Source: Pseudomonas fluorescens
GTDB lineage: Bacteria; Pseudomonadota; Gammaproteobacteria; Pseudomonadales; Pseudomonadaceae
Assembly (NCBI RefSeq): GCF_004683905.1
Contig: NZ_CP038438.1
Location: forward strand, 3,410,001-3,474,000
Length of the DNA: 64,000 nucleotides
Direction of reading: 5' to 3'
Every line of letters starts with the position of its first letter. Position 1 is the first letter of the stretch. This document shows positions 9,351 to 20,379 of this stretch, piece after piece. A program made the position numbers and the translations under genes. Below the pieces are notes generated by a model. It was not told the DNA's origin and searched no databases. It saw only the letters and a list, made by a program, of their open reading frames with translations.

Positions 9351-11462
9351 TCAGGCACTGAGCACCGAGCGAATCATCTGCAACAACGCCTCCGGGCCAT
9401 ACGGTTTGCCGAGCAAGTGCGTGTCCGGGCTCAACTGGTGGTTGCGCGAAATGATGTCGCGGGTGTGGCCGGAGGTGAACAGCACCGCCACCGGTGGTGT
9501 CTGCACCTTGGCCCACGCCGCCAGATCAGAGCTTTTGATCAGCCCCGGCATCACCACGTCGGTGAAAATCAGATCCACTTGCGCGCCGTCCAGCAGCAAC
9601 TGCATTGCCACGTCGCCATTGCTCGCAGTCAGTACGCGGTAGCCTTCCTCGCGCAGCAATTCCACTGCCGAGGCGCGCACCGCGTCGTTGTCTTCAACCA
9701 CCAGAATGGTTTCGTGGCCGCCGCCCTGTTGCAGGTCGACGCTCGGCGTCTCATCGAGAACCGGACGCAGGCTGCGCGGAAAGTACAGTTGCACCCGCGT
9801 GCCTTCGCCCACGGTGCTGTCGATCTCGACGTGGCCACCACTCTGTTTGACGAAGCCGAACACCATGCTCAGACCAAGCCCGGTGCCCTGGCCGTCGGCC
9901 TTGGTGGTGAAGAATGGCTCGAACACCTGCTCGAGCATTTGCGGCGCGATGCCGACGCCGGTATCGCTGACCACCACCCGCACGAAATCGCCGGCGACGA
10001 TGCCTTTGCCCGCGCAAAAAGTGCTGTCCAGCCGAGTATTAATGGCACTGAGACCAATCGTGCCCTCGCCTTTCATCGCATCGCGGGCGTTGATCGCCAG
10101 ATTGAGAATGGCGTTTTCCAGTTGATTGCGGTCGACGTTGATATGCCACGGGTCCTGCGGCAATTGCACGTCGATCTGAATGGTTTCGCCCAACGCGCGC
10201 TGTAGCAATTCTCCGACGCCGTCGAAGATCTGCCGCGGATCGCACACCGCCGGTGACAACGGCTGGCGCCGGGCAAAAGCGAGCAGTTGCGACGACAGCT
10301 TGGCGCCGCGCTCGACCGCTGCCAGCGAGGCGCTGACCCGGCGTTGCACGTTGGCATTGTCCGGCTCATGCCGCGCCAGCAAATGCAGGTTGCCGGCAAT
10401 TACCTGCAGCAGGTTGTTGAAGTCGTGGGCCACGCCGCCGGTCAGTCCGCCGATGGCTTCAAGCTTCTGCGACTGGCGCAGTTGCTCTTCCGCCGCCAGC
10501 CGGGCATCCACTTCACTGGCCACCCGCTGCTCCAGGTTGCGCGTGAATTTGAGCAGGGATTCTTCGGCGATCTTGCGTTCATGGATGTCGATCAACACCC
10601 CGGGGAAACGGAGCGGCGCGCCTTGCTCGTCAAACTCGCAGGCGCCACTGGCAAGCACCCACATATAGCTGCCGTCGGCCCGCAACACGCGGTATTCGGC
10701 GTTGTACGGCTCACCGGTCTGCAGCGAATGACTGACCCGATCATGCACCCACGCCAGGTCGTCCGGGTGGATCCGCGACTCATTGACGGATTGCGGCAGG
10801 TTGCTCAGGTCCTGATCCGGCGGATAGCAAAAGGTCCGGGCGAAACGCTCGTCGGCCGACAGCACATTGTTCTTCACGTCCCAGACGAACGAGCCAAGCA
10901 AGGCCCCGGCATTCAGCGCCAGACGCACCCGTTCGTTGTCGGCCCGATAAGCGTCTTCTGCCGCCTGACGCAGTCGCTCGGAGCGCACCAACTCGGTGGT
11001 CTCGACCACCATCGCCATCACTCCGGAAGGCACCCCATCATCGTTGGCCACCGGGCTGTAATACAGATCCATCCAGACATCTTCGGGCACGCCATCGCGC
11101 AACAACACCAGCTCCTTGTTGCGGTAGGACAAGGTGCCGCCCGCCAGACAGGTGTCGACCACATGCCGGTTGAACTCGGCGACTTCCGGCCAGCCCAGCT
11201 CCACCGGCACCCCCAACAGATAGGGGTGGCGGCCACCGGCAAACTGCGAGTAGGCGTCGTTGTAGATCATGTAGCCGGCATGGCCCCAGAGCATGACCAT
11301 CGGCAAGGGCGAGGCCAGCATTAATTGCACGGTGCTGCACAAGCTGGCAGGCCAGGTGTCGAGCGGGCCGAGTTCGGTGAGGCGCCAGTCGAACGCGCAA
11401 ATGCGTTCGGCCATCTCGCCTTTCCAGCCTTCACAACCGTGGCTATCGGATAAAAACTGCAT
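9351..11462 (-). CDS. PAS-containing hybrid histidine kinase with C-terminal receiver
   Basis: This 703-residue soluble kinase carries two PAS-like regions (about 40-165 and 185-310, the second with [17 protein letters not shown] and a PAC end LIDIHERK). A coiled coil leads to HisKA ([15 protein letters not shown]), an ATPase domain (N-box [25 protein letters not shown]) and a receiver ([10 protein letters not shown], acceptor Asp in [15 protein letters not shown] lysine). The start could also be the methionine at residue 17. The architecture resembles many Pseudomonas hybrid kinases that tune lifestyle or light and redox responses, but the signal is unknown. No cognate regulator lies beside it. 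Confidence 0.85.
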   Translation of the reverse strand: MQFLSDSHGCEGWKGEMAERICAFDWRLTELGPLDTWPASLCSTVQLMLASPLPMVMLWGHAGYMIYNDAYSQFAGGRHPYLLGVPVELGWPEVAEFNRHVVDTCLAGGTLSYRNKELVLLRDGVPEDVWMDLYYSPVANDDGVPSGVMAMVVETTELVRSERLRQAAEDAYRADNERVRLALNAGALLGSFVWDVKNNVLSADERFARTFCYPPDQDLSNLPQSVNESRIHPDDLAWVHDRVSHSLQTGEPYNAEYRVLRADGSYMWVLASGACEFDEQGAPLRFPGVLIDIHERKIAEESLLKFTRNLEQRVASEVDARLAAEEQLRQSQKLEAIGGLTGGVAHDFNNLLQVIAGNLHLLARHEPDNANVQRRVSASLAAVERGAKLSSQLLAFARRQPLSPAVCDPRQIFDGVGELLQRALGETIQIDVQLPQDPWHINVDRNQLENAILNLAINARDAMKGEGTIGLSAINTRLDSTFCAGKGIVAGDFVRVVVSDTGVGIAPQMLEQVFEPFFTTKADGQGTGLGLSMVFGFVKQSGGHVEIDSTVGEGTRVQLYFPRSLRPVLDETPSVDLQQGGGHETILVVEDNDAVRASAVELLREEGYRVLTASNGDVAMQLLLDGAQVDLIFTDVVMPGLIKSSDLAAWAKVQTPPVAVLFTSGHTRDIISRNHQLSPDTHLLGKPYGPEALLQMIRSVLSA

Positions 11463-11595
11463 CGATTGACTCGGTGTCCTGTGGTGTTTGCCCGATACAT
11501 CGCGACGGCAGAACGCCGCGACGCCCGTCTGTTTCGAGCCTCATCGGCCGTAATGGTTTCATTAGAGGTATAGCCGATTTCAGAGCAGGCCCGGA

Positions 11596-12285
11596 TCAGA
11601 CCCCGATCAGGTGCTTGAGCGGATGGTAGCCAGTTTTCATCTTCGCCGCGACGTCGAGAATCGCCTTCTCGATGCCGTTCAAATGCGTGCAGGTCAGTTC
11701 GATGGCGGCGCTCTGGTCGCCCGCCTCGATGTATTCGATCAGGCGCAGATGTTCGTTGTCACGGCAGGCTTCATGGCTGTCGTCATCCAGTGCAGCGACA
11801 TACAGCGAGGCGCGGGAAATCAGCTTCTGGAACCAGTCGAGCAGCACCGGGTTGTTGAGGCTGCGCGCCAGTTTGAGGTGGAACTCGCCGAGCAGGTAAA
11901 TCAGTTGCTCGTGATCGCCTGCCGCGTGGGCTGCGTCCTCCAGTAGCAGGTGCTCGCGCAAGACCTGCATGGCGGCGGTGTCCTTGCGCCGACAGAGTTC
12001 AGTGACCATGCCGATTTCGATCAGCCGCCGGGTTTCGAACAGCGAGCGGATCTCTTCGTTGCTCGGCAGCGACACCGATGCACCTTTATTCGGCTCGGTG
12101 GTGACCAGCCCCTCGGCTTCCAGTTGCTTGAGCGCGGCGCGTACCGACGTGCGGCTGACATTGAACAGTTCGGCCAGGGACGCTTCGCCCAGCTTCATCC
12201 CCGGACGCAGCGAACGCTTGCTGATCGCCTGGTAAACCCCTTGGTAGACGCGGTCGACCGTGGTTTCCAGTTTCTTCTCGGTCAT
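11596..12285 (-). CDS. GntR-family regulator, FadR/FCD subfamily
   Basis: This 229-residue protein has an N-terminal winged helix (about 10-75; SLAELFNVSRTSVRAALKQLEAEG) and a C-terminal helical FCD domain (about 85-215) with the spaced His/Asp residues that bind a metal and small organic acids in this group. Such proteins repress catabolic or transport operons. No metabolic gene is adjacent in a divergent position, so the target is unclear. The preceding intergenic stretch 12286-12517 has no obvious promoter that I can name. Confidence 0.85.
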   Translation of the reverse strand: MTEKKLETTVDRVYQGVYQAISKRSLRPGMKLGEASLAELFNVSRTSVRAALKQLEAEGLVTTEPNKGASVSLPSNEEIRSLFETRRLIEIGMVTELCRRKDTAAMQVLREHLLLEDAAHAAGDHEQLIYLLGEFHLKLARSLNNPVLLDWFQKLISRASLYVAALDDDSHEACRDNEHLRLIEYIEAGDQSAAIELTCTHLNGIEKAILDVAAKMKTGYHPLKHLIGV

Positions 12286-12517
12286 TCGAACACTCCTTTA
12301 GCCTCGGGCAAACACGGTGTTGCAGCGTTATTCGCCGTTTGCGCAGATAAGTGTGGCGCAGGATATCGCCTTCGGCCTCCTGATGCAGGGTCTGGATACG
12401 ATTAGGGCGGGATGACTTCGATTTGCCGACCCGCTCATTGCAAACGTGGACGGAAGCAGCGGGCGGTGGCGAGCGGTTTTGGCCGACGCCAAATAAATCG
12501 GCTGCGAAACGCCTTCC

Positions 12518-12612
12518 CCTTGTGGGAGCGGGCTTGCTCGCGAATGCGCCGGGTCAGTAAAACATTTGGCGACTGACCCACCGCATTCGCGAGCAAGCCC
12601 GCTCCCACAGGA
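12518..12612. repeat. REP pair
   Basis: TGTGGGAGCGGGCTTGCTCG and its inverted copy GAGCAAGCCCGCTCCCACAG flank a spacer with GGGTCAGTAAAACATTTGGC. It fills most of the 350-base gap between the GntR gene and the lipoprotein gene. Confidence 0.95.
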
Positions 12613-12635
12613 GATTTCAGGCGTGCCGGTAATTT

Positions 12636-13295
12636 TTAGTCCGTACCGTATTTCGGCGAACGCGGGCCGTACAACAGGCCTGCGCGCTGACCGGCCGACA
12701 ACAGGCGATTGCTCGCCACCCCGGCAATCGGGTATCCGGCGTCGGTCGAACTGTTGATCACCTGCTTCACCGCGGCAGTGATCAGCATGCCGACCAGGCC
12801 GCCACCACTGTTGTTGCCGCCCTCTTCGCTCGACGCCCGTGCCGAACCGGTCCACAGCGTGGTGCCGGATTTCAGATCGACCAGCTTGGCGGTGGCGGTT
12901 ACCGCGGTTTCGCTGCTGATCACCATGTAGCGCGTACCGTACTCGGTCACGGTGATGTACAGCGCAGCGTCGGCGCCGAAGATTTCCTTGAGCTTGTTGG
13001 CCGGCGCCTGATGAATGTCATCCGGGGTGGTCAGGCCGTTCTGGCGGAAGGTTTCGTCCACCAGGGTGATCGGCAGCACGTAGTAACCGGCCTCGGCCAA
13101 TGGGAACGTCACCTGCGACAGCAAGCTGTAGGAAGCCTTGACGTCCGGCGAGGTGTTCAGCGGCGGCAGCACCAGAATGGTCTTCGGCCGTGCCTGTTTG
13201 TACGCCGAGTAATCCACGGTTTTCGGCGCGACGCAGCCACCGAGCACGGTCAGGGCCAAACCGGCGGCCAGCAGTTTCAGGGTGCGCGAGATCAT
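12636..13295 (-). CDS. DUF799/GNA1162-like outer-membrane lipoprotein
   Basis: This 219-residue protein has a lipoprotein signal (lipobox LTVLGGC, Cys21) followed by a domain beginning KTILVLPPLNTSPDVKAS, typical of the DUF799/GNA1162 family, whose fold is related to the TolB N-domain. Family members are periplasm-facing lipoproteins of unclear role. Its start overlaps the stop of the DUF4810 gene by 4 bp (ATGA), and the CsgG-like gene lies just upstream. The three probably act as one envelope complex. There is no curli gene nearby, so a curli function is not supported. Confidence 0.8.
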   Translation of the reverse strand: MISRTLKLLAAGLALTVLGGCVAPKTVDYSAYKQARPKTILVLPPLNTSPDVKASYSLLSQVTFPLAEAGYYVLPITLVDETFRQNGLTTPDDIHQAPANKLKEIFGADAALYITVTEYGTRYMVISSETAVTATAKLVDLKSGTTLWTGSARASSEEGGNNSGGGLVGMLITAAVKQVINSSTDAGYPIAGVASNRLLSAGQRAGLLYGPRSPKYGTD

Positions 13296-13660
13296 TTGGC
13301 GTCTCCGGTCTTGGCGTTTTTAAGCAGAAAATCCATGTACGGGCCGGACTCGGGGAACAGCGCTTTCTCGGTGCGGAACTGCTGCACCATCTGATCGTCC
13401 TTGCCCATGCTCAGGTACAGCAGGCCCAGGTGCGCGTGGTAGCCCGGCGGCACCGCCTTGCCGGTGGAGCGGATCTTCTGCAGGTCGCGCTCCAGCACTT
13501 CGGCCTGGGCTTCTTTCGGCTCTTCGCCTTTGAAGTATTCATAGACCTGCGGTTGGTAGTCTTCCCACTGGTACAGGGTTTTCGGGCTGCTGCAACCGGC
13601 CAGCAAGGCGCTGGCGGCCAGCGTCAGGGCCAGCAGCGACCGCGACAAAGTCAGATTCAT
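13292..13660 (-). CDS. DUF4810 lipoprotein
   Basis: This 122-residue small lipoprotein (lipobox ALLAGC, Cys23) starts at the ATG behind AAGGAGCAACACCC rather than at an earlier in-frame methionine. The mature part begins SSPKTLYQWEDYQPQVYEYF, a DUF4810 feature, and contains a TPR-like helical stretch (HLGLLYLSMGKDDQMVQQF). Family members occur between CsgG-like and DUF799 lipoproteins, as here. The biochemical role is unknown. Confidence 0.8.
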   Translation of the reverse strand: MNLTLSRSLLALTLAASALLAGCSSPKTLYQWEDYQPQVYEYFKGEEPKEAQAEVLERDLQKIRSTGKAVPPGYHAHLGLLYLSMGKDDQMVQQFRTEKALFPESGPYMDFLLKNAKTGDAK

Positions 13661-13688
13661 GGGTGTTGCTCCTTGCAATGGGTGTCGA

Positions 13689-14381
13689 TCAGTTACCCGG
13701 TTTCCAGGCACCGGCGTTCATGCCATCGACCAGACGATTGATCGCCTCGCGCATGGCCAGATCGAGGACTTTGCCGTTGAGGGTGGAGTCGTACGCAGCA
13801 GTGCCGCCAAAGCCGATGATTTCGCGGTTGGACAAGGCGTATTCACCGGCGCCCTGAGTCGAATACACCACTTCGGAGGTGCTGATATTGACGATGTTCA
13901 GGTTGACCTTGGCGTAGGCGACCTGGGTCTTGCCACGGCCGAGAATGCCGAACAGCTGGTGGTCGCCGGTTTCCTTGCGGCCGAACTCGGTGACGTCACC
14001 GGTGACCACGTAATCGGCACCCTTGAGGCGCTGGGCCTGGCCCTTGATCGCCGCTTCCTGCTGGATCTCGCCCATGTTGTCGCGATCCAGTACCGAGAAG
14101 CGGTTGGTCTGCTGCAAGTGAGTGATCAGGATGGTCTTGGCCTGGCCGCCGAGACGATCAACACCATCGGAGAAGATCCCGCGCATGTAGCTGGAGCGGT
14201 TATCGAACTTGCCCACCGCCATCGGCACGCGAGCACCGGTCCAGACTTGCGTGGCGCTCTCGACCTTGGCCACCGGCAGTGCGCGGGAGCTTTCGGTGGC
14301 GCACCCGGCAAGGGAGCCGGCGAGGGTGCCGAGCACGGCAATCGCAACGCCTGAGACCAACATCCGGGAGATCATTCTCAC
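13689..14381 (-). CDS. CsgG/HfaB-family lipoprotein
   Basis: This 230-residue protein has a lipoprotein signal (LAGSLAGCATES) and a CsgG-like domain (KTILITHLQQTNRFSVLDR, ADYVVTGDVTEFGRKE). CsgG forms an outer-membrane secretion channel for curli, while short CsgG/HfaB relatives serve holdfast or other surface assemblies. I chose the GTG at 14381 because AAGGA lies seven bases ahead. The ATG at 14375 is the alternative. It heads the three-lipoprotein unit with 28 bases to the DUF4810 gene. The protein is shorter than CsgG of E. coli, so pore formation is not certain. Confidence 0.8.
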   Translation of the reverse strand: MRMISRMLVSGVAIAVLGTLAGSLAGCATESSRALPVAKVESATQVWTGARVPMAVGKFDNRSSYMRGIFSDGVDRLGGQAKTILITHLQQTNRFSVLDRDNMGEIQQEAAIKGQAQRLKGADYVVTGDVTEFGRKETGDHQLFGILGRGKTQVAYAKVNLNIVNISTSEVVYSTQGAGEYALSNREIIGFGGTAAYDSTLNGKVLDLAMREAINRLVDGMNAGAWKPGN

Positions 14382-14529
14382 TGTGCATTCCTTCTGAAAA
14401 AAAACGGTGTGTCCCGGCACGGCAAGGCAGTGGGGAGCGGAAAAGGGCCGGCATTATGACAAAGTGCCACCATTGGTGACAGAGATTTTTGACGCCAATG
14501 GATTGGCTTGTTTGGACACACACAAATCC

Positions 14530-14627
14530 CCCCTGTGGGAGCGGGCTTGCTCGCGAAGGCGTTCTGTCAGAGACATCTGTGCTGACTGACACACCGTCTT
14601 CGCGAGCAAGCCCGCTCCCACAGGGGG
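14530..14627. repeat. REP pair
   Basis: CTGTGGGAGCGGGCTTGCTC and its inverted copy frame GAAGGCGTTCTGTCAGAGAC. It lies directly beyond the 3' end of dnaE2 and upstream of the lipoprotein operon. Confidence 0.95.
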
Positions 14628-14647
14628 GATATGTGGTGTTCTGGGGT

Positions 14648-17600
14648 TTAGTGAAAGTCGCGGCTCTGCACGCGGATGCCGTCGAGCAGCGGAGTCAGAT
14701 CGCTCAATCGCCCGGCGATCAGGTGTCGAACTTCGCCCTCCCGCTCCCAGCGGCCATCGACCTTGAGCAATTGCGAACCGACCAGCACCTGACGCTGACG
14801 CTCAGCCAGATCGCGCCAGACCACCACGTTGACGTTGCCGAACTCGTCTTCGAGGGTGACGAAAGTCACGCCGCTGGCAGTGCCCGGTCGCTGCCGCCCG
14901 GTGACCAGCCCGGCGATGCTCACCGGCCGGCCGTGCTCGACGTCCAGCAACTCCTGAGAGCTGCGACAACGCCGCGCCTTCAGTTCACCACGCAGCAGCG
15001 CCAGCGGATGCGGCCCCAGCGTGGTGCCGATGGTCGCGTAATCGGCCTGCAGGTCCTCACCGACACTCGGTTTGGGCAGCAGCACATCGGCTTCTTCCTG
15101 GCTCGGCAAGCCGGCAAACAGGCCCAGCTGTTTCTGCACCCCGGCCACTTCCCAGCGCGCGCGGTGCCGATGCCCGGCCATGCCACGCAACGCCCCGGCA
15201 TCCGCGAGCAACGCCTGGGCCCGACTGTCGAGCGCGGCCCGTTCGCCCAGATCGGCGACATCGGCAAACGCCCCCCGCGCCCGCGCCGCTTCGATGCGCC
15301 GGGCGTCGTCCTCGCGAAAACCCTTGATCATCCGCAGGCCCATGCGAATCGCCGGTTGCGCGCCGCTGATCGGTTCCAGACTGCAATCCCAGTCGCTGGC
15401 ACGCACGTCCACCGGACGGATCTGCAACTGATGGCGACGGGCGTCCTGAAGGATCTGATCCGGGCTGTAGAAGCCCATCGGCCAACTGTTGATCAACGCG
15501 CAAGCGAACGCCGCCGGTTCGTGACACTTGAGCCAGCAACTGGCGTAAGTCAGCAAGGCAAAACTGGCGGCGTGGGACTCGGGAAAACCATAGCTGCCGA
15601 AACCCTTGATCTGCTCGAAGATCTGCGCGGCGAATTCCTCGGTGTAGCCGTTTTTCTTCATGCCGGCGGCGAGGCGTTCCTTGTGCGGCTCCAAGCCTCC
15701 ATGGCGTTTCCACGCGGCCATCGAGCGACGCAACTGATCGGCCTCGCCGGGACTGTAGTCGGCGGCGACGATGGCGATCTGCATCACCTGTTCCTGAAAC
15801 AGCGGCACGCCGAGGGTGCGTTTGAGCACCACTTCCAGTTCCGGCGAGGGATAGGTTGTCGGCTCTTCCTTGTTGCGTCGGCGCAGGTACGGATGAACCA
15901 TCCCGCCCTGAATCGGCCCCGGGCGGACGATCGCCACCTCGATCACCAGATCGTAGAACTTCGCCGGTTTCAGGCGCGGCAACATCGACATCTGCGCCCG
16001 CGATTCGATCTGAAATACACCGATGGTGTCGGCGCGGCTGATCATCTCGTAGGTCGGTTTGTCTTCAGGCGGAATCGTCGCCAGGCTCAGATCGAGATGG
16101 CGATGACGACGCAGCAGATCGAAGCAGCGACGGATGGCACTGAGCATGCCGAGGGCGAGGATATCGACCTTGAGCAGCCCGACCGCATCGAGGTCGTCCT
16201 TGTCCCATTGAATGATCGTGCGCTCGGCCATGGCAGCATTCTCCACCGGCACCAGCGTGTCCAACGGCTGTTCGGAAATCACGAAACCGCCGGGATGCTG
16301 CGACAGGTGTCGGGGGAAGCCGATCAGTTGCCCGGTCAGGCTCAGCACCCGACGCAGCACCGGGCTGTCGGGGTCGAAACCGCCTTCGAGCAAGCGCGCC
16401 AGCGGCGGTGTTTCGTCGCTCCAGTGGCCGCAGCAATCGGCCAGTGCATTGATCTGATCCGGCGGTAGCCCAAGGGCCTTGGCTACGTCGCGCACCGCAC
16501 CGGCAGCGTGGTAAGTGCTGACCACCGCCGTCAACGCCGCACGCCGCCGGCCATAACGGCGAAACACGTATTGCAGGACTTCTTCGCGACGTTCGTGCTC
16601 GAAATCGACGTCGATGTCCGGCGGCTCGTTGCGCTCTTTCGACATGAAACGCTCGAACAGCAGCGTGGTGCGGTCCGGATCGATCTCGGTGATGCCCAGG
16701 GCAAAACACACCGCCGAGTTGGCCGCCGAACCCCGGCCCTGACAGAGGATTTTTTGCTTGCGGGCGAAACTTACTACGTCGTGCACGGTGAGGAAGTAGC
16801 TTTCGTAGCCGAGTTCGGCGATCAGTCGCAGCTCATCGTCGATTTGCTTGAGCACCTTGGCCTGCGGCCCTTTCGGCCAGCGCCAGGCAATGCCTTTTTC
16901 GGTCAGTTGGCGCAACCAGGAACTACCGGAATGCCCCTCCGGTACCAGTTCTTTCGGATACTCATAGCGCAACTCGCCCAGCTCGAAAGTGCAGCGCCGG
17001 GCCAGTTGCACCGAGGCGTCGAGCAACGCCGGCGGGTACAGCTCGCGCAACACCTCGAGGCTGCGTAGATGCCGCTCGCCGTTGGGGTGCAGGCGCAATC
17101 CGGCCTCGGCCACCGGGACGTGATGGCGGATCGCGGTCATGGTGTCCTGCAGGGCGCGCCGCCCACGGGCGTGCATGTGCACGTCGCCGCTGGCCACGGC
17201 GGCGATCTGCAGTTGCTCGGCCAGACTCAGCAGTGCCGCCAGCCGCCGCTGATCGTCCTGCCCGCGATGTAGCTGTACCGCCAGATACAGGCGCTCGCCG
17301 AAAGTCTGTTTCAGCCAGCGGCCCTCCTCGACATCATTAACGCTGTCCGGCACCCACACGGTGAACAATCCCGGCAACGGCTCGTTGAAGTCCTCGCGCA
17401 GCACCTGGTACTGGCCCTTCTGTGTACGCCGCCGGGCCTGAGTAATCAAGCCGCACAAGGCCTGATAGCCCGCCAGGTTCTCCACCAACAGCAGCAGTTT
17501 CGGGCCGTTATCGATGCGGATTTCGCTGCCGATGATCAGCGGCAGCTCCACCGATTTCGCCGCTTGCCAGGCCCGGACGATCCCGGCCAGGGTGCACTCG

Positions 17601-17725
17601 TCGGTGATCGCCAGCGCCTGATAACCATGTTTTTTCGCCCGCTGAAACAGCTCAAGGGCACTGGAGGCACCGCGCTGGAAACTGAAGTTCGACAGGCAAT
17701 GCAGTTCGGCATAACCGTGGTTCAT
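14648..17725 (-). CDS. dnaE2: Error-prone DNA polymerase DnaE2 (ImuC)
   Basis: This 1025-residue C-family polymerase starts with a PHP domain ([17 protein letters not shown]) and carries the palm carboxylates in [20 protein letters not shown]. The length fits DnaE2 rather than the 1170-residue replicative DnaE. The start at 17725 overlaps the imuB stop as ATGA. DnaE2 performs translesion synthesis with ImuA and ImuB after DNA damage and causes most induced mutation in bacteria carrying the cassette. It is the last gene of the lexA2-imuA-imuB-dnaE2 operon, expected to be repressed by LexA2. Confidence 0.95.
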   Translation of the reverse strand: MNHGYAELHCLSNFSFQRGASSALELFQRAKKHGYQALAITDECTLAGIVRAWQAAKSVELPLIIGSEIRIDNGPKLLLLVENLAGYQALCGLITQARRRTQKGQYQVLREDFNEPLPGLFTVWVPDSVNDVEEGRWLKQTFGERLYLAVQLHRGQDDQRRLAALLSLAEQLQIAAVASGDVHMHARGRRALQDTMTAIRHHVPVAEAGLRLHPNGERHLRSLEVLRELYPPALLDASVQLARRCTFELGELRYEYPKELVPEGHSGSSWLRQLTEKGIAWRWPKGPQAKVLKQIDDELRLIAELGYESYFLTVHDVVSFARKQKILCQGRGSAANSAVCFALGITEIDPDRTTLLFERFMSKERNEPPDIDVDFEHERREEVLQYVFRRYGRRRAALTAVVSTYHAAGAVRDVAKALGLPPDQINALADCCGHWSDETPPLARLLEGGFDPDSPVLRRVLSLTGQLIGFPRHLSQHPGGFVISEQPLDTLVPVENAAMAERTIIQWDKDDLDAVGLLKVDILALGMLSAIRRCFDLLRRHRHLDLSLATIPPEDKPTYEMISRADTIGVFQIESRAQMSMLPRLKPAKFYDLVIEVAIVRPGPIQGGMVHPYLRRRNKEEPTTYPSPELEVVLKRTLGVPLFQEQVMQIAIVAADYSPGEADQLRRSMAAWKRHGGLEPHKERLAAGMKKNGYTEEFAAQIFEQIKGFGSYGFPESHAASFALLTYASCWLKCHEPAAFACALINSWPMGFYSPDQILQDARRHQLQIRPVDVRASDWDCSLEPISGAQPAIRMGLRMIKGFREDDARRIEAARARGAFADVADLGERAALDSRAQALLADAGALRGMAGHRHRARWEVAGVQKQLGLFAGLPSQEEADVLLPKPSVGEDLQADYATIGTTLGPHPLALLRGELKARRCRSSQELLDVEHGRPVSIAGLVTGRQRPGTASGVTFVTLEDEFGNVNVVVWRDLAERQRQVLVGSQLLKVDGRWEREGEVRHLIAGRLSDLTPLLDGIRVQSRDFH

Positions 17726-19137
17726 GCAAACCAGCCTTGCAGCCACAACGGCCCGCCCTCGCCCACGGCTCGATAGGCCCAGCCCTGCTGACCGGCGCGG
17801 TTCTGGATCAGGTAGTAATCGCGGCGCACGTCGTCACCGTCCCACCAGCCGGACTCGATGCGCTCCGGGCCCATGAGAATCCGCGCCGAACCTTCCGGCA
17901 CACTCTGCGGTTCGCCGAGCAGCCAGCCCGGGCGCTGCACGCTCGGCAAACCGCTGCAAAGCTGCTTGTCGACGCCGTTCTGCCACGCACATTCCGGTCG
18001 GTGGTCGGCCTGAAAGCGCAGGCCCTGCACCGCCTCATCACCGAGCCGTGCGCGCAGGCGTTCGCGCAATTGCTCCCAGGGCAAAGTTTGTTGCGGACGA
18101 TCATCGAACAGTTCCTGAAACTGCGGCACGAAACTCGGCAGGTCTTCGGCGCGCAGGCGAAAGCCGCGCACCGGGGCCTCGACCTGGACTTGTTCCAGTC
18201 GCCCACGGGCCAGTTCGAAGAGCATCGCCGGGTCGCGCTCGGCGCTGAGCAGGCCGACCTTGATCAGCGTGTCCGGCAGCCCGGCGTGCTCCAGATGCAG
18301 GTCGAAACGTTGCACGCCGCTGTCACGTCCGCAGAGGAATGCCGACAGGTCAGCGGTCAAGCGGCGTAACGGAAACAGCAGCGCCTGATGGGATTGCACG
18401 TCGAAATTGAGTTCGATGCGCACATCGAAACGATCCGGCGGCAGATAGAACGCCAAGGCCAGCGGCCGTGCGCCGAACAACGTGTCGAGATGCTTGAGCA
18501 TCGACGCTTCGAAGCGCCGGGCCAGGGCCTGACGCGGCAGGCTCTGCAGTTGGTTCAGATTGCGCAGACCCATGCGCGTCAGCGCGGTGGCGACCTGCGG
18601 CTCCAGCCCGACACGGTCGACGGGCAACTTTCCGAGGTGATGCTGCAGGGCCTCACCGTCCGGTACTACGAGGCCGTCGTAGGCGTTGGCCAGCACCCGC
18701 GCCGCCACCGGATTCGGTGCGGCGACGATGCGATGGCGGAAACCCAGCTCGGTCAGCTCCTTGCGCAGCCGCGCTTCGAACTGCGCCCAGGAGCCGAACA
18801 GGCCCAGGCTCGACTCGATCTCGAACACCACGGTACGCGGATAATGCACGCTGACCTGCGCGCTGAAACGATAGGCCCACGCGGCGAGAAACTGCTGCCA
18901 GTGCTCGACCTCGGCGAGGTCGTAATCGGCGGTGGCAAAGCCTTTGCTTAGGGCCTGCGCGGCGGTCATCGACTGGCCGGCGCGCAAGCCGAGCTGGCGC
19001 GCCGCTGCATTCACCGCTTGCAGCACCCGGCGCTGGGCCGGGCCACTGAGCAGCACCAACGGCTCAGCAGGATCGGCACGCTGACGCAGCACGGCGTCGA
19101 GGGCCAATTGCGGGAACAGAATACACACCCAGCGCAT
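17722..19137 (-). CDS. imuB: ImuB, Y-family polymerase-like protein
   Basis: This 471-residue protein has a Y-family fold. The N-terminus [16 protein letters not shown] replaces the catalytic DxD-type start of DinB, and [12 protein letters not shown] stands where the second acidic pair would be, so it is probably non-catalytic, as known for ImuB. ImuB links the beta clamp, ImuA and DnaE2. The ATG at 19137 lies seven bases past the imuA stop and is chosen over far-upstream in-frame starts inside imuA. A QQTLPW segment in the C-terminal part could be clamp-related, but this is only a guess. Confidence 0.93.
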   Translation of the reverse strand: MRWVCILFPQLALDAVLRQRADPAEPLVLLSGPAQRRVLQAVNAAARQLGLRAGQSMTAAQALSKGFATADYDLAEVEHWQQFLAAWAYRFSAQVSVHYPRTVVFEIESSLGLFGSWAQFEARLRKELTELGFRHRIVAAPNPVAARVLANAYDGLVVPDGEALQHHLGKLPVDRVGLEPQVATALTRMGLRNLNQLQSLPRQALARRFEASMLKHLDTLFGARPLALAFYLPPDRFDVRIELNFDVQSHQALLFPLRRLTADLSAFLCGRDSGVQRFDLHLEHAGLPDTLIKVGLLSAERDPAMLFELARGRLEQVQVEAPVRGFRLRAEDLPSFVPQFQELFDDRPQQTLPWEQLRERLRARLGDEAVQGLRFQADHRPECAWQNGVDKQLCSGLPSVQRPGWLLGEPQSVPEGSARILMGPERIESGWWDGDDVRRDYYLIQNRAGQQGWAYRAVGEGGPLWLQGWFA

Positions 19138-19144
19138 GACGACC

Positions 19145-19762
19145 TCAGTGCCCCACGGCAAACGCAATCGGCGCCGTGCGCGCCAGTCCGCCACGGCACT
19201 TGAGCACGCGCAACTGGGCCGGTCTTGCGTCGATGGCAATACGCAACGCGGCCGGCGACGGGTTGATCGCCTCGCTCAGCGGGCGCCAGGCAAACGCCAG
19301 GGTCTGGCCGGTTTCTGCCGCTACCTGCAAACGCCGCAACGCACGGTCATCGGCCTTGTACGGCCAGCACAGCACCGCGCCGCAACTGCCGGAACGCAGG
19401 CATTGTTCCGCCGCCCACAAGGCATCGCGTTCGCTGGCCTGAATCACCGACAACTGGCGCAGATCGACACCGGCGTTCGCCCACGCCTGCGGGTACGGCA
19501 CGAACGGTGGCGCCACCAGCACGATGCGCTCGCCCGCCGCCGACATCCGCGCCAGCGTCGGCCACACCAGTTGCAACTCGCCAACCCCGGGGCCGGCCAG
19601 GAGGATTTCGCTCAGCGCCGCTTCCGGCCAGCCACCGCTGGGCAGTGCTGCATCCAGCGCGGCATGCCCGGTGGGTTGCGGGCTGGCCGCCGGTGGCGCA
19701 GGCCGGCCCTTCCAGACCTGGCCGCCATTGAACAGCGTATCGAGTGCAACGACGGCGCCCAT
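19145..19762 (-). CDS. imuA: ImuA (RecA/SulA-like mutasome accessory protein)
   Basis: This 205-residue protein is related to RecA-like ATPases and in Pseudomonas genomes was often named SulA-like. Segments typical of ImuA are LPSGGWPEAALSEILL near residue 40 and AWANAGVDLRQLSVIQ. It works with ImuB and DnaE2 in damage-induced mutagenesis. It shares one base with the lexA2 stop region upstream and is followed by imuB after seven bases, so all four genes are one SOS-type operon. Confidence 0.92.
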   Translation of the reverse strand: MGAVVALDTLFNGGQVWKGRPAPPAASPQPTGHAALDAALPSGGWPEAALSEILLAGPGVGELQLVWPTLARMSAAGERIVLVAPPFVPYPQAWANAGVDLRQLSVIQASERDALWAAEQCLRSGSCGAVLCWPYKADDRALRRLQVAAETGQTLAFAWRPLSEAINPSPAALRIAIDARPAQLRVLKCRGGLARTAPIAFAVGH

Positions 19763-20379
19763 CAGCCTTGCCTCACCAGACCGCAGAACACCCCTTCGAT
19801 GGCCAGGTCCTGATCATCGCGCACGACAATCGGCTGGTACGCCGGGTTGCGCGGCAGCAGGCGCACCGTAGCGCCGACACGCTCGAAGCGTTTGATCGTC
19901 ACCTCACCATCGAGTCGCGCCACCACGATCTGGCCGTTGAGCGCCTCGGGATTACGCTTCACTCCCACCAGATCACCGTCGAGAATGCAGTCCTCGATCA
20001 TCGAGTCGCCCTGCACCCGCAACATGTAGTCGGGCGCACGGGAGAACAGCGCGGGATCAAGCATCAAGCGGTTATGGATGTCGGCATCGGCGCCGATCGG
20101 TGCACCGGCAGCCACCCGGCCGAGCACCGGAATGTCCAGCAGCTCCGGCCGCGCGGGTTGCCCGAGCAGGCGAATGCCCCGGGCCTGGTGCGGGTTGACC
20201 TCGATATACCCGGCTTCGGTGAGCGCCAGCACATGCTTGCGCGCCACGCTGCGCGAGGCAAAACCAAAAGCCTCGCTGATTTCAGCGAGGCTTGGGGACT
20301 GACCGTGTTCGGCGATGCGTTCGCGGATAAAGGTCAGGATGGCGGTACGGCGGGGAGTCAGGTTTGTCATGGAGTACAT
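19762..20379 (-). CDS. lexA2: LexA2 SOS repressor
   Basis: This 205-residue LexA has a winged-helix DNA-binding domain (about 1-70; SLAEISEAFGFASRSVARKHVLAL) and a latent protease domain with the cleavage site VAAGAPIG, nucleophile Ser in QGDSMIEDC and catalytic Lys in VARLDGEVTIKRF. The recognition helix differs from E. coli LexA, as expected for the LexA2 class that controls the imu cassette. AGGAG five bases before the ATG at 20379 supports this start. The operator overlaps that ribosome-binding site. Confidence 0.93.
   Translation of the reverse strand: MYSMTNLTPRRTAILTFIRERIAEHGQSPSLAEISEAFGFASRSVARKHVLALTEAGYIEVNPHQARGIRLLGQPARPELLDIPVLGRVAAGAPIGADADIHNRLMLDPALFSRAPDYMLRVQGDSMIEDCILDGDLVGVKRNPEALNGQIVVARLDGEVTIKRFERVGATVRLLPRNPAYQPIVVRDDQDLAIEGVFCGLVRQG

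Noticed and set aside
13689..14381. Curli secretion channel
   Set aside because: The CsgG-like protein is short and no csgA, csgB, csgE or csgF gene is present; only the lipoprotein trio is supported.
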